From: Bellilinea sp.
Lineage (GTDB): Bacteria > Chloroflexota > Anaerolineae > Anaerolineales > Anaerolineaceae
Direction of reading: 5' to 3'
Length of the DNA stretch: 64,000 nucleotides
Assembly: GCA_026003615.1 (NCBI GenBank)
Contig: BPHQ01000002.1
Coordinates: 124,001 to 188,000, forward strand
Shown here: one piece after another, positions 9,001-18,048 of the stretch
Position numbering within the stretch: the first letter of the stretch is position 1
Layout of the letters: each line of letters opens with the position of its first letter
The notes under the pieces: generated by a model
Databases searched by the model: none
Told to the model about the DNA's origin: nothing
What the model saw: the letters and a program-made list of their open reading frames with translations, nothing else
Position numbers and translations under genes: made by a program

Positions 9001-9870
9001 ATGCTTTCTGCGTTGATCAAAAGCATGCGACCGCGCCAATGGAGTAAAAATGTATTCGTTTTGGCTGCGGTTGTTTTTGATAAAAAACTGCTTAACCCTG
9101 AAGCGGTGAGCAAATCGCTGGCAGGTATGATCCTGTTTTGCCTGATTTCCAGCAGTGTTTATCTGATCAATGATATTCTTGATGCTGAAGCAGATCGCAA
9201 CCACCCTCAAAAAAGAAACCGGCCAATCGCTTCCGGAAAATTGCCAATTCCAGTTGCAGCAATCGCTGCCATTGGTATTATTGTCGTTACAATCCCAGTG
9301 TCATTTTTACTTTCAACCTTATTTGGCTGGATAGCCTTAGTTTATTTTCTGGTCAATCTGGCTTATTCTACTCGCCTCAAACATATTCCTTTGATTGATG
9401 TATTAATCATAGCGGCTGGTTTTGTCCTCCGGGTTGCTGCAGGGGTTTCATTGATCGAAGTGGAACGTTTTTCACCGTGGCTATATGTGGTAACCACTTT
9501 GTTAGCACTTTATATCGGTTTTGGTAAACGCCGGGCCGAACTGACTCTGCTTCAAAATGATGCAAATAATCATCGCCGTGTTTTGGATGGCTACAATCTG
9601 ACATTATTGGATCAATTGATCACCATTGTTTCTGGCACAACGATTGTAGCTTATAGCCTTTACACCTTCTCTGCACCCAACCTTCCCGATAACCACAGCA
9701 TGATGCTGACTATTCCCTTCGTCATTTACGGAATCTTTCGCTATCTGTACCTGATTCAAGTGGAACAAGCTGGTGGCGCGCCGGAGGATATTGTTCTCAC
9801 CGATAGACCCTTACAGGCCACTATTCTCCTCTGGGGTATATCGGTTTTGTTTGTGTTTTACTTAAACTGA
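9001..9870 (+). CDS. UbiA-family prenyltransferase, decaprenyl-phosphate phosphoribosyltransferase-like
   Basis: A 289-residue polytopic membrane protein of the UbiA superfamily. The first Asp-rich motif NDILDAEADRNHP and the run KRNRPIASG match the branch that transfers phosphoribose to polyprenyl phosphate (DPPR synthase), the first step to polyprenyl-phospho-arabinose or ribose donors. The second polar motif lies near YSTRLKHIPLIDV. It heads an operon with mevalonate kinase and isopentenyl phosphate kinase, linking it to isoprenoid supply. The exact prenyl substrate is inferred. Confidence 0.85.
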   Translation: MLSALIKSMRPRQWSKNVFVLAAVVFDKKLLNPEAVSKSLAGMILFCLISSSVYLINDILDAEADRNHPQKRNRPIASGKLPIPVAAIAAIGIIVVTIPVSFLLSTLFGWIALVYFLVNLAYSTRLKHIPLIDVLIIAAGFVLRVAAGVSLIEVERFSPWLYVVTTLLALYIGFGKRRAELTLLQNDANNHRRVLDGYNLTLLDQLITIVSGTTIVAYSLYTFSAPNLPDNHSMMLTIPFVIYGIFRYLYLIQVEQAGGAPEDIVLTDRPLQATILLWGISVLFVFYLN

Positions 9871-9874
9871 AATT

Positions 9875-10831
9875 ATGCCTGCTGTCTCCGCATCAGCCCC
9901 GGGAAAAGTCATTCTGTTTGGCGAGCATGCTGTCGTATATGGGCAGCCAGCCATCGCCGCTCCCGTAACGGGGGTTGCGGTAAAGGTTATCGTACAACCA
10001 AACCTGCTTCAACCCCCTGGCAGTATTGAGATCGACTCACCCGCAGTAGATTTTCATGCCACCAGGTCTGAACTCCCCGAACAGCACCCTCTGAATATTC
10101 TCTTTCACCAAATTGAACAAACCCTTCACATCGCCCGCCTCCCGGCAATGAAAATTCGCATCAACTCCACATTACCAGCAGGGGCAGGAATGGGTTCTAG
10201 CGCAGCTGTAAGCGTCGCAATGATCCGCGCCATAACCCGGTTTATTGGCCTGCCGCTAAATAACGAACAGGTTAATCAGATTGCTTTTGAGGTAGAAAAA
10301 GCCTTTCATGGCACCCCCAGCGGAATTGACAATACGGTTATTACCTACCAGATGCCAATTTATTTTATAAAAAACTATCAGCCTCGCTTAATCCATCTTA
10401 AAGAACCCATCACATTGGTGATTGCAAATGCAGGCGAAGCCCCTTCAACCGCAGAGATGGTTGCCGGCGTTCGTCAGCGCTGGCAGCAATTCCCGCAAAG
10501 ATATGAACAGATCTTCCGTCAGATTGGGCGTGTGGTCGAAGCAGCCCTTCAGATTCTCGAAAATGGCAACTGGCAACAACTTCCGCCCTTGATGAGAGAA
10601 AATCATCAATTACTTCAGGAAATAGGGGTTTCTTCCCCATCCTTGGACAAACTGGTAAGCGCCGCTTTACAATGCGGTGCATACGGTGCAAAATTAACCG
10701 GAGGAGGTGGAGGCGGCAACATAATCGCATTGGTACAACCTGAACAAGCCGACTCAATCGCTCAAAAATTACGTGAAGAAGGTGCTTTGCACACCTGGCT
10801 GACCACACTCCACCCATCTGAAAATGGTTGA
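9875..10831 (+). CDS. mvk: Mevalonate kinase
   Basis: A 318-residue GHMP-superfamily kinase that phosphorylates mevalonate to 5-phosphomevalonate. N-terminal APGKVILFGEHAVVYG, the ATP-binding loop PAGAGMGSSAA near residue 105, HGTPSGIDN near 148 and the C-terminal glycine-rich LTGGGGGGN are all intact. It starts 4 bp after the ubiA-like stop, and its stop overlaps the next start (TGATG). Adjacency to isopentenyl phosphate kinase points to the alternative mevalonate route, in which phosphomevalonate is decarboxylated before the second phosphorylation. Confidence 0.95.
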   Translation: MPAVSASAPGKVILFGEHAVVYGQPAIAAPVTGVAVKVIVQPNLLQPPGSIEIDSPAVDFHATRSELPEQHPLNILFHQIEQTLHIARLPAMKIRINSTLPAGAGMGSSAAVSVAMIRAITRFIGLPLNNEQVNQIAFEVEKAFHGTPSGIDNTVITYQMPIYFIKNYQPRLIHLKEPITLVIANAGEAPSTAEMVAGVRQRWQQFPQRYEQIFRQIGRVVEAALQILENGNWQQLPPLMRENHQLLQEIGVSSPSLDKLVSAALQCGAYGAKLTGGGGGGNIIALVQPEQADSIAQKLREEGALHTWLTTLHPSENG

Positions 10832-11634
10832 TGAAAATGAGACGCATCTTTCTAAAATTGGGTGGTTCCCTGATCACTGACAAACATCGTCCCTCAACCG
10901 CCAAACCAGAAATCATTGAACGATTGGCTGATGAAATTCTTTATGCTATACGAAGCGACGATAAAGTTCAACTGATCATTGGCCATGGTTCTGGTTCCTT
11001 TGGTCACATCCCCGCCAAACAATACCAAACACGTCAGGGTGTTCATACACCCGAAGAATGGCAAGGATTTCTGGAAGTCTATCGTCAGGCACGTAAACTG
11101 AACCAAATCGTTTATGATATTTTCAGTCAAAAGGGTTTACCGGTTATCGCCTTTCCGCCTTCTGCAATGATCCTGGCAAATAACAAACACCTCTCCAAAT
11201 GGAATCCAAAACCGCTGGTTGCTGCCTTACAAGCAGGCTTCATCCCATTGGTCAACGGCGACGTGGTATTTGACACCAAAATTGGTGGAACCATTTTCTC
11301 CACAGAAGATGTATTCGCGACGTTGGCAGCTACCCTGCCTCCCACCGAAATTTTGTTATGCGGTATTGAAAATGGTGTATTTGCAGATTTTCCAGTATGT
11401 TCACAGCTACTGCCCAAAATCACAGCCACCGAAAAAGCCAGAATACTCCCGCTTTTACAGGGTTCAGCAGCGCCTGATGTAACCGGCGGAATGGTTGAAA
11501 AAGTCCGTCTGATGTTCGAATTAATCGAAACTTATCCGCTTTTGCGCGCGATGATTTTCTCCGGCTTGTATCCGGGTAATTTGCAAAATGCGTTATCCGG
11601 CATCCCTGCCGGCACCCTCCTCACCAAAGAGTGA
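10831..11634 (+). CDS. ipk: Isopentenyl phosphate kinase
   Basis: A 267-residue amino-acid-kinase-fold enzyme converting isopentenyl phosphate to isopentenyl diphosphate. It has KLGGSLITDK at the N-terminus, the diagnostic GSGSFGH loop (its His contacts the substrate phosphate), an NGDVVFD stretch and DVTGGM before the C-terminus. IPK is typical of archaea and known from some Chloroflexota. ATG at 10831 overlaps the mvk stop by one base, so translation is coupled; a TTG at 10828 is less likely. The phosphomevalonate decarboxylase expected for the pathway is not in the window. Confidence 0.93.
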   Translation: MKMRRIFLKLGGSLITDKHRPSTAKPEIIERLADEILYAIRSDDKVQLIIGHGSGSFGHIPAKQYQTRQGVHTPEEWQGFLEVYRQARKLNQIVYDIFSQKGLPVIAFPPSAMILANNKHLSKWNPKPLVAALQAGFIPLVNGDVVFDTKIGGTIFSTEDVFATLAATLPPTEILLCGIENGVFADFPVCSQLLPKITATEKARILPLLQGSAAPDVTGGMVEKVRLMFELIETYPLLRAMIFSGLYPGNLQNALSGIPAGTLLTKE

Positions 11635-11653
11635 AAAGAAAGGAGTTCTTAAC

Positions 11654-12802
11654 ATGGTCACCCGACAAGAATTAGAAGATATAGAAGATAAAATATTAGC
11701 CCCCTACGCCAGTCGCAGCAAATACTCCCGCGGCAGATTTTACCCCGAAGATGAACCAGCTTACCGCACTGTCTTTCAACGCGACCGCGACCGCATTTTA
11801 CACACTACCGCCTTCCGCCGATTGGAATATAAAACTCAGGTGTTCATCAATTACGAAGGAGATTACTACCGTACTCGACTGACCCATACGCTTGAAGTCG
11901 CTCAAATTGGCAGGACTCTGGCTCGTGCATTAGGCGCAAACGAAGACCTGACAGAAAGCATCTGCCTGGCCCATGATTTAGGTCACCCTCCATTTGGGCA
12001 TTCGGGTGAAATTGCGCTGGCTCGTTTGATGAAGGACTATGGCGGTTTTGAACACAATAAACAGTCCCTGCGCATCGTTACCGAACTGGAACAACGCTAC
12101 CCCGATTTTCCCGGTCTCAACCTCTCATGGGAAGTACTAGAAGGAATCGTCAAGCACGAGACCGAATACGACAAAACCGATGCCCGTGACTTCAACCCTG
12201 AATTACGTGGGCATATCGAAGCTCAAATTGCTAACGTAGCCGACGAACTGGCTTACACTGCCCACGATTTGGATGACGGCCTTCGTTCGGGAATGATCAC
12301 TCAGGATATGCTGGAGGAAATCGAAATCTGGCAGGTAATGAAAACCTCGATTGGCTGGCATGGTGATGGCCTGGACGATTTGACCCGCCATCGCATCATC
12401 CGCCGTCTGATAGGTAAAGAAGTGGATGATATTGTTGAAACGACCAGCCAAAAACTAAAAGAAAGCGGCGTTCAGTCCGTTGAGGATCTGCAGCGTTTGG
12501 AATATAACGTCGTTACCTTTAGCGAAACTTTTCACCGCCGAAACCGCCAGTTAAAGGATTTTCTTTACAAGAATCTCTACCGCCATTACCGGGTCGTTCG
12601 CATGGCGGTTAAAGCAGAACGTCTGATCGGCGAGCTATTTAATGCTTATTGCTCTGAGCCAACCATCTTACCGCACCATGTGCAAAAAAGAGTGGAAAAA
12701 TTTGGTATCCATCGAACAGTTTGTGACTACATCGCCGGCATGACCGATCGTTACGCGACAGAAGAATACCGTAAATTATTCAATGCCGAAACCCTCCCTT
12801 AA
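11654..12802 (+). CDS. dgt: dGTPase-like HD-domain dNTP triphosphohydrolase
   Basis: A 382-residue deoxynucleoside triphosphate triphosphohydrolase-like protein. It contains the family block FRRLEYKTQVF, the first metal His in RTRLTHTLEVAQI and the HD pair in CLAHDLGHPPFGHSGE, with the distal Asp in DELAYTAHDLDDG. Family members hydrolyse dNTPs to nucleoside and tripolyphosphate, controlling the dNTP pool. The open frame begins within ipk, but the ATG at 11654 has AAGGAG 8 bases upstream and is the true start. Last gene of the ubiA-like/mvk/ipk operon. Confidence 0.92.
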   Translation: MVTRQELEDIEDKILAPYASRSKYSRGRFYPEDEPAYRTVFQRDRDRILHTTAFRRLEYKTQVFINYEGDYYRTRLTHTLEVAQIGRTLARALGANEDLTESICLAHDLGHPPFGHSGEIALARLMKDYGGFEHNKQSLRIVTELEQRYPDFPGLNLSWEVLEGIVKHETEYDKTDARDFNPELRGHIEAQIANVADELAYTAHDLDDGLRSGMITQDMLEEIEIWQVMKTSIGWHGDGLDDLTRHRIIRRLIGKEVDDIVETTSQKLKESGVQSVEDLQRLEYNVVTFSETFHRRNRQLKDFLYKNLYRHYRVVRMAVKAERLIGELFNAYCSEPTILPHHVQKRVEKFGIHRTVCDYIAGMTDRYATEEYRKLFNAETLP

Positions 12803-12890
12803 CCGGTTAAATTTTCCGCTTTTAATTTTATTTCGAGAAAAATCATGGTATCATTATCGCTGTTAAGGTTATTGCTAGGAGAAAGTTTGT

Positions 12891-13358
12891 ATGGCTGAAG
12901 CATCCTATCTGACCCAAGAGGGTTTGGATCGTCTTAAACAAGAACTTGAATACCTCAAAGGCCCTGCCCGCGAACAGCTTGCCAAACGCCTGCGTGCAGC
13001 GATCGAACAAGGTGATCTTTCCGAAAATGCGGATTACTCCGCAGCGAAAGAAGAACAGGGCTTTCTAGAAGGACGCATTCGCGAATTGGAACAGTTGCTT
13101 TCCAATGTCATCATCATTGATCATGTTCAGAAAAACTTAAATGAAATTGGCATTGGGGATTACGTCACCATTCAGGAAGATGGCTTTGAACCCGAACGCT
13201 ACCATTTGGTTGGCCCCAAAGAAGCAGATCCCAGTAACGGTAGAATCTCCCATGAATCCCCAATTGGCAGAGCTTTGATGGGGCATAAAGTCGGTGACGT
13301 GGTTATTGTGGATACGCCTAACGGAGAAATTCGCTTAAAAATTCTCAAAATCGAATGA
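12891..13358 (+). CDS. greA: Transcript cleavage factor GreA
   Basis: A 155-residue GreA of normal length. The N-terminal coiled-coil (about 1-75) includes the tip acidic residues in LSENADYSAAKEEQ, and the C-terminal FKBP-like domain ends with SPIGRALMGHKVGDVV. It binds the RNA polymerase secondary channel and stimulates cleavage of backtracked RNA. TAGGAG lies upstream of the ATG, and a TATCAT box about 40 nt upstream may be its promoter. A strong terminator follows. Confidence 0.97.
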   Translation: MAEASYLTQEGLDRLKQELEYLKGPAREQLAKRLRAAIEQGDLSENADYSAAKEEQGFLEGRIRELEQLLSNVIIIDHVQKNLNEIGIGDYVTIQEDGFEPERYHLVGPKEADPSNGRISHESPIGRALMGHKVGDVVIVDTPNGEIRLKILKIE

Positions 13359-13378
13359 TCCTTTTTAGAGTCAATCAT

Positions 13379-13410
13379 AAAGCGGGGCTGCATATGAGCA
13401 ACCCCGCTTT
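13379..13410. terminator. Bidirectional intrinsic terminator after greA
   Basis: Inverted repeat AAAGCGGGG / CCCCGCTTT separated by 14 bases, lying between the convergent greA and the membrane-protein gene at 13431. A and T bases flank both sides, so it can serve either strand. Confidence 0.8.
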
Positions 13411-13430
13411 CTTCGTCAATCAGTATGTTT

Positions 13431-14429
13431 TTATGATTTAGGCCACACAGCCAGTTCGAGTGTCAATCGTTCAAAATAACTGTTTTCGGGCAAAGCACCA
13501 CCGCCCAGGCTGACATCTACCACTCTCGCTTCCAGTTGCAGGGTGGCCGTCTCCAGCAACACCCTTCGATCTTTGGCGACCTCAATCGGTTCACCTTTTG
13601 ATTCCAAACGCTGGCGAATGGCTGGATCATTGAAGGCATGGGGTGACATAAGCACTTTCGTTACCGTTTGAATGTCATTCTTATCGAACAGCCATACTTC
13701 AAAAGCGGTAACCTTCTTGGGATCCCCAACTCCAATCGTCTCTGAAATTCCGACCCCGCACTCCCCTAAGAACTCACCGGTTGGAGAGTCAATGCTGAAC
13801 GAATCGTCATACAGGTCATCTCCCATGATGTAAGTCGTCATGAATTGATTGATGGGAGCTTCTTGTCCCTCAGCAGTATAATCGGTACGCTCAGCCTGCC
13901 GGTTTAGATCCTGAGCCACCCCTGCCGGACTTTCAGTTTTTACTGGCCGCTTGCGAAGTACCAGGAGATAAACCAATCCTGCTCCAACTGCCAAGGTGAC
14001 CAAACAGAGCAGGATAACCAAACCCAGGCGTGATCCACCTCCCGCCGCAGGTGGTGTGGTCGGTACAGCCGTTTCACCCGGCAAAGGCACTGTTGGTCCC
14101 ATCACCAGCGCCCGAAATGAGTTGATGTCTCCCTCGCTCAAATTACAGGTACCGGGTTTCAGCGAATCAAGGAGGTCACCGCCTCCTTCTCCCAATGCTT
14201 CAAATCGCTGCAGGGCAATTGCAGTATCGCCTTTTCTGGCATACGAATCAATGACCAGACACAGGTATTCCTGTTTGAAATCATCCCGCAACTGACTGGG
14301 ATCGGCATTGACCCACTTAACCGGCCATAATCCCCACCCCAAGACAGGCAGGCCGATGATCAGACCGATCACGAAGCCTGTAATTGCCGAGATGAGCGGA
14401 TTGCGTAATTGCTCTCGAATCTTGTCCAT
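13431..14429 (-). CDS. Two-TM membrane protein of unknown function
   Basis: A 332-residue protein I do not recognise. There is a hydrophobic segment at residues 13-35, an extracytoplasmic region with two lone cysteines (about 57 and 95) and a Pro/Thr-rich stretch. A second membrane segment lies around 136-160, followed by a cytoplasmic C-terminal domain of about 140 residues starting near PINQFMTTYIMGDD. The C-terminal domain is acidic and appears beta-rich, with FEVWLFDKNDI. GAGGAG lies 11 bases before the ATG. It has its own promoter and is separated from topA by 141 bp. Confidence 0.75.
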   Translation of the reverse strand: MDKIREQLRNPLISAITGFVIGLIIGLPVLGWGLWPVKWVNADPSQLRDDFKQEYLCLVIDSYARKGDTAIALQRFEALGEGGGDLLDSLKPGTCNLSEGDINSFRALVMGPTVPLPGETAVPTTPPAAGGGSRLGLVILLCLVTLAVGAGLVYLLVLRKRPVKTESPAGVAQDLNRQAERTDYTAEGQEAPINQFMTTYIMGDDLYDDSFSIDSPTGEFLGECGVGISETIGVGDPKKVTAFEVWLFDKNDIQTVTKVLMSPHAFNDPAIRQRLESKGEPIEVAKDRRVLLETATLQLEARVVDVSLGGGALPENSYFERLTLELAVWPKS

Positions 14430-14494
14430 GATTTTTTGCTCCTCACTGGCTGTGGTTATCTCTGCCGTGCAGTTTTCACCAGATACTTGAATTT

Positions 14495-14523
14495 ATTGTA
14501 GAACAAGGTTTAGATTGGCGCAA
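14495..14523 (-). promoter_or_regulatory. Promoter for the two-TM protein gene
   Basis: On the minus strand TTGCGC (14523-14518), a 17-bp spacer, TACAAT (14500-14495), about 65 nt upstream of the ATG at 14429. Confidence 0.45.
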
Positions 14524-14570
14524 CTGCAATCAAGGCATGAATTTATGATCGAAAAATTGCGTTGCAATTT

Positions 14571-16946
14571 TCATGCCGATTCTGGAGAAGTCACTCCAAT
14601 TGTCTCTTGCAGGAAACTCTCCTGGCATTTTAAGCATTGCAATTCCCGTTTATTTGAGATAACCAGCATCCCGCCACAGTTCGGGCAGGGGGTTGCCACC
14701 GGTTTCTTCCATGTGGTAAATTGACAGGTTGGGTAATTTGAACACCCATAAAACACCCTGCCCTTCCGTGTTTTTCGTTCAATCAAATCACTACCGCATT
14801 CGGGGCAGGCAACCCCAATTTTTTCCAGCCATGGTTCGGTATAACGACACTCTGGAAAATTGCTGCAGGAAATGAACTTGCCATATCTGCCCCAGCGAAT
14901 GATGAGATCATGCCCGCATTGCGGACAGGCACGGCCAATTTTTTCCACAGTTTTAGTCACCGGCATGGCTTCCTGCGCTTTCTTTACACTTGGCTCAAAA
15001 TTCTCATAGAAAGCGCGGATTACATCCACCCACTCGCGACTGCCAGAAGCCACCTGGTCAAGATCATTTTCCATCCTGGCGGTGAATCCGACATCCACAA
15101 TGTCAGGGAAGTGCTGAACTAATAAATCATTCACCAATATGCCGGTTTCCGTGGGAATTAATTTTTTATTTTCACGAACGACATAACCCCGTTCTACAAT
15201 AGTGGAGAGAATTGGAGCATAAGTAGAAGGACGGCCAATCCCATATTCCTCCAGGGTTTGCACCAGTGTGGCCTCGGAATATCGCGGTGGCGGTTGAGTA
15301 AAGTGTTGTTCCGGCATTAAACGCTCCAATTCCTGTAATTGCCCCTCTTCCAAACCGGGTGGAATGCGGACATTCTCATCCTCCTCGCTTTTCTGGTCTT
15401 CCTCGCGCGATTCTTCATAAACAGCCAGAAAACCGGGAAATTTCAAGGTCGAACCCGTAGCTCGCAAGAGATAAAGATTGGCCTGACCTCTTCCTTCCAC
15501 CTCAACGGAAACCGTATCCATCACGGCTGCTTCCATCTGCGAAGCAATAAACCGTTGCCAGATAAGCATATATAACTTGTACTGTTCAGAACTTAGGAAC
15601 GGTTTAACTTTTTCTGGCAGTCGCAGCACCGAAGTGGGTCGTATCGCTTCATGCGCTTCCTGTGCACCCACTGCACGGGTTTTATATTGGGGTGGTGTAA
15701 CGGGGAGATAATCTTCGCCGTAGGTGTTAAGGATGTAATCACGTGCTTCTTTTTGCGCCAGTTCGGATATATTGGTCGAGTCGGTACGCATGTACGTGAT
15801 CAAACCGGTTGAACCGCCCTCACCCACATCCAATCCTTCATACAATTGTTGGGCAATCATCATCGTGCGGCGGGCAGTGTACCCCAATTTTCGCGAGGCT
15901 TCTTGTTGTAAGGTGCTGGTAATAAATGGAGGCTGGGGTTTTCGTTTACGTTCACCTCGCTTAATTCGTACAATCCGGTATATGGCCGACTCCATATCTT
16001 CAAGCAATCCCTGTACCGTTGTCTGGTCAGGTAACTGAGGTTCTTCTTCGTTAACCCTGACCAGTTTCGCAACATAGGATTGTTTGCCACCCTGCGGCTT
16101 TAATTCAGCGGCAATCGTCCAATATTCAACCGGCACGAAAGATTGAATTTCACGTTCCCGTTCCACAATTAACCTTAGGGCAACCGACTGCACCCGCCCG
16201 GCCGAAAGCCGACTGCGTACTTTCTCCCACAATAATGGGGTGAGGTTATAACCAACCAATCGGTCTAATATTCTTCGACCTTGTTGAGCATTGACCAGAT
16301 TCATATTGATATTGCGTGGGTGAGAGAATGCTTCTTCAATCGCTGGTTGGGTAATTTCATGAAACACCACTCGCCGGGAAAGATTTTCCGGAATTTCAGC
16401 AGCCTCCATCAGATGCCAGGCAATTGCTTCCCCCTCACGATCCGGGTCGGTTGCCAGATAGATTTCCTCAGCCTTCTTCACCAGGTCTTTTAGTTCTTTC
16501 ACAACTGCCCGTTTTTCATTGGGGACACGGTACTTTGGTTGAAAATTGTTTTCAACATCTACCGACAGCTCCGATCGCAGTAAATCGCGGATATGCCCAA
16601 CAGAGGCTTTGACGGTATAGCCTTTTCCCAAAAAACGTCCAACCGTGCGCGCTTTTGCAGGAGATTCAACGATAACCAGTTTTCCGCTTCGTCCCTCAAA
16701 GCCGTCATCTTTTCGATCTTTGGCTTTCCGCTTTGAATGGACTGCATTGGGTATTTTATCCGCAGTTTTTTCTTTTTTTTCTGGTACAGGTAAATTTTCA
16801 TGTTCGGGAGTATTTCCCATGCGAAATAATTGTGTGCCACATACCGGGCAAATTCCCCGCGTTACCGGCCTGCCTGCTGCATTAAATTCCGCTCGCGGAG
16901 AAACCATTTCTCGTTTTTCTTTACACTTTACACAATAGGCTTCCAA
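14571..16946 (-). CDS. topA: DNA topoisomerase I with N-terminal zinc domain
   Basis: A 791-residue type IA topoisomerase that relaxes negative supercoils. The Toprim domain begins at about residue 89 with LVIVESPAKA, and the catalytic Tyr is in LITYMRTDST. The C-terminus carries three zinc ribbons (CPQC...CSNFPEC, CPECG...CSNYPTC, CPNCG...CLKC). Unusual: an extra N-terminal domain of about 45 residues with Cys5, Cys8, Cys33 and Cys36, plus a charged linker. It resembles the small stand-alone AYCVKCK family (DUF5679). TTG start at 16946 with GGGAGG 7 bases upstream. End of the ffh-to-topA run. Confidence 0.95.
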   Translation of the reverse strand: MEAYCVKCKEKREMVSPRAEFNAAGRPVTRGICPVCGTQLFRMGNTPEHENLPVPEKKEKTADKIPNAVHSKRKAKDRKDDGFEGRSGKLVIVESPAKARTVGRFLGKGYTVKASVGHIRDLLRSELSVDVENNFQPKYRVPNEKRAVVKELKDLVKKAEEIYLATDPDREGEAIAWHLMEAAEIPENLSRRVVFHEITQPAIEEAFSHPRNINMNLVNAQQGRRILDRLVGYNLTPLLWEKVRSRLSAGRVQSVALRLIVEREREIQSFVPVEYWTIAAELKPQGGKQSYVAKLVRVNEEEPQLPDQTTVQGLLEDMESAIYRIVRIKRGERKRKPQPPFITSTLQQEASRKLGYTARRTMMIAQQLYEGLDVGEGGSTGLITYMRTDSTNISELAQKEARDYILNTYGEDYLPVTPPQYKTRAVGAQEAHEAIRPTSVLRLPEKVKPFLSSEQYKLYMLIWQRFIASQMEAAVMDTVSVEVEGRGQANLYLLRATGSTLKFPGFLAVYEESREEDQKSEEDENVRIPPGLEEGQLQELERLMPEQHFTQPPPRYSEATLVQTLEEYGIGRPSTYAPILSTIVERGYVVRENKKLIPTETGILVNDLLVQHFPDIVDVGFTARMENDLDQVASGSREWVDVIRAFYENFEPSVKKAQEAMPVTKTVEKIGRACPQCGHDLIIRWGRYGKFISCSNFPECRYTEPWLEKIGVACPECGSDLIERKTRKGRVFYGCSNYPTCQFTTWKKPVATPCPNCGGMLVISNKRELQCLKCQESFLQETIGVTSPESA

Positions 16947-16962
16947 CGCTTACCTCCCTGGA

Positions 16963-18048
16963 TTAAAGGTAATTTTCTTTTCCGCTTTGTTTCAAATTCT
17001 GGACAATCTTGCGTACAGACTGCGCTTTGTCTTTATGACAAACCAGCAGCACATTTCCACTATCTACGATGATCAAATTTTCAACCCCAATCGTTGCAAT
17101 CAGGCGCTGATCATCCTCACAAAGCACAAGAGTCCTATAGGTATCAAATGCAACCCACTCAGACGCTAATCGAATATTTCCATTTTCATCACGATCCAGC
17201 ACCTCAAACAGCGAATCCCAGCTGCCCACATCATTCCAACCCAAACCGGCTGCGGGGATGACAACCACATCGCGGGCATGCTCCATGATTCCGTAGTCAA
17301 TGGTTTCGGATTTCAGTTTCATCCATTGAGGCAACCAGGCTTCTTTGTTGTTGAAGCCGGCATTTTCAATTTTCAGCATTACCTGATATAGTTCGGGTAA
17401 TTGTTCCGCTATTTCCTGGCGTATCTGTTCAACCTGCCAGAAAAACATGCCCGAATTCCAGTCGTGATCACCGCTTTCCAACATCCGACGGGCAGTATCA
17501 GCGTCCGGTTTTTCTTTGAACCTGACCACACGATAGATCGTTTGTTGGTTAATTTCAGCCAATGCCTGCCCGCGCTGAATATAACCATAGCCGGTGGAGG
17601 GGTGGGTGGGGTGGATTCCCAACGTAACCAGGTAACCCATGCGGGCGGCCTCATCCGCTGCCTGTAAAATTTTTTGAAAGTAAGCCACATCCTGAATAAC
17701 ATGATCCGCTGTAAGGATAGCCATTACAGCCTGTCGGTCTTTTGGATACAAATAAGCAGCCGCCATTCCCACGACTGCAGCCGTCCCTTTGGGGGCCGGT
17801 TCTACCAAAAAATTTTCGGGCGGGATTTCAGGACAATCCCGCTTCAAATCTCCTGCCATTTCGAAGCCGGTAACCACCAGAATTCGTTCAGGGGGGACCA
17901 GGCCATACAAACGGTCAACTGCCTGTTGAAACAAGGTGCGTTCCGAGCCCAATTTAAGCATTTGTTTCGGGCGCGCCGAGCGCGAAAGGGGCCACAAACG
18001 AGTTCCTCCTCCTCCCGCCATAATCACCGCATAAAAGGATTTATTCAT
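16963..18048 (-). CDS. manC: Mannose-1-phosphate guanylyltransferase
   Basis: A 361-residue nucleotidyltransferase making GDP-mannose. The N-terminal signature AGGGGTRLWPLSR is followed by PKQMLKL, and the mid-domain LTADHVI, RFKEKPD and NSGMFFW blocks are intact. It lacks the C-terminal phosphomannose isomerase domain of long ManC/AlgA proteins. Two adjacent ATGs (18051 and 18048) overlap the dprA 3' end; the second has better spacing from GGAAGG. Together with the epimerase at the left edge it points to surface glycan synthesis. Confidence 0.92.
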   Translation of the reverse strand: MNKSFYAVIMAGGGGTRLWPLSRSARPKQMLKLGSERTLFQQAVDRLYGLVPPERILVVTGFEMAGDLKRDCPEIPPENFLVEPAPKGTAAVVGMAAAYLYPKDRQAVMAILTADHVIQDVAYFQKILQAADEAARMGYLVTLGIHPTHPSTGYGYIQRGQALAEINQQTIYRVVRFKEKPDADTARRMLESGDHDWNSGMFFWQVEQIRQEIAEQLPELYQVMLKIENAGFNNKEAWLPQWMKLKSETIDYGIMEHARDVVVIPAAGLGWNDVGSWDSLFEVLDRDENGNIRLASEWVAFDTYRTLVLCEDDQRLIATIGVENLIIVDSGNVLLVCHKDKAQSVRKIVQNLKQSGKENYL

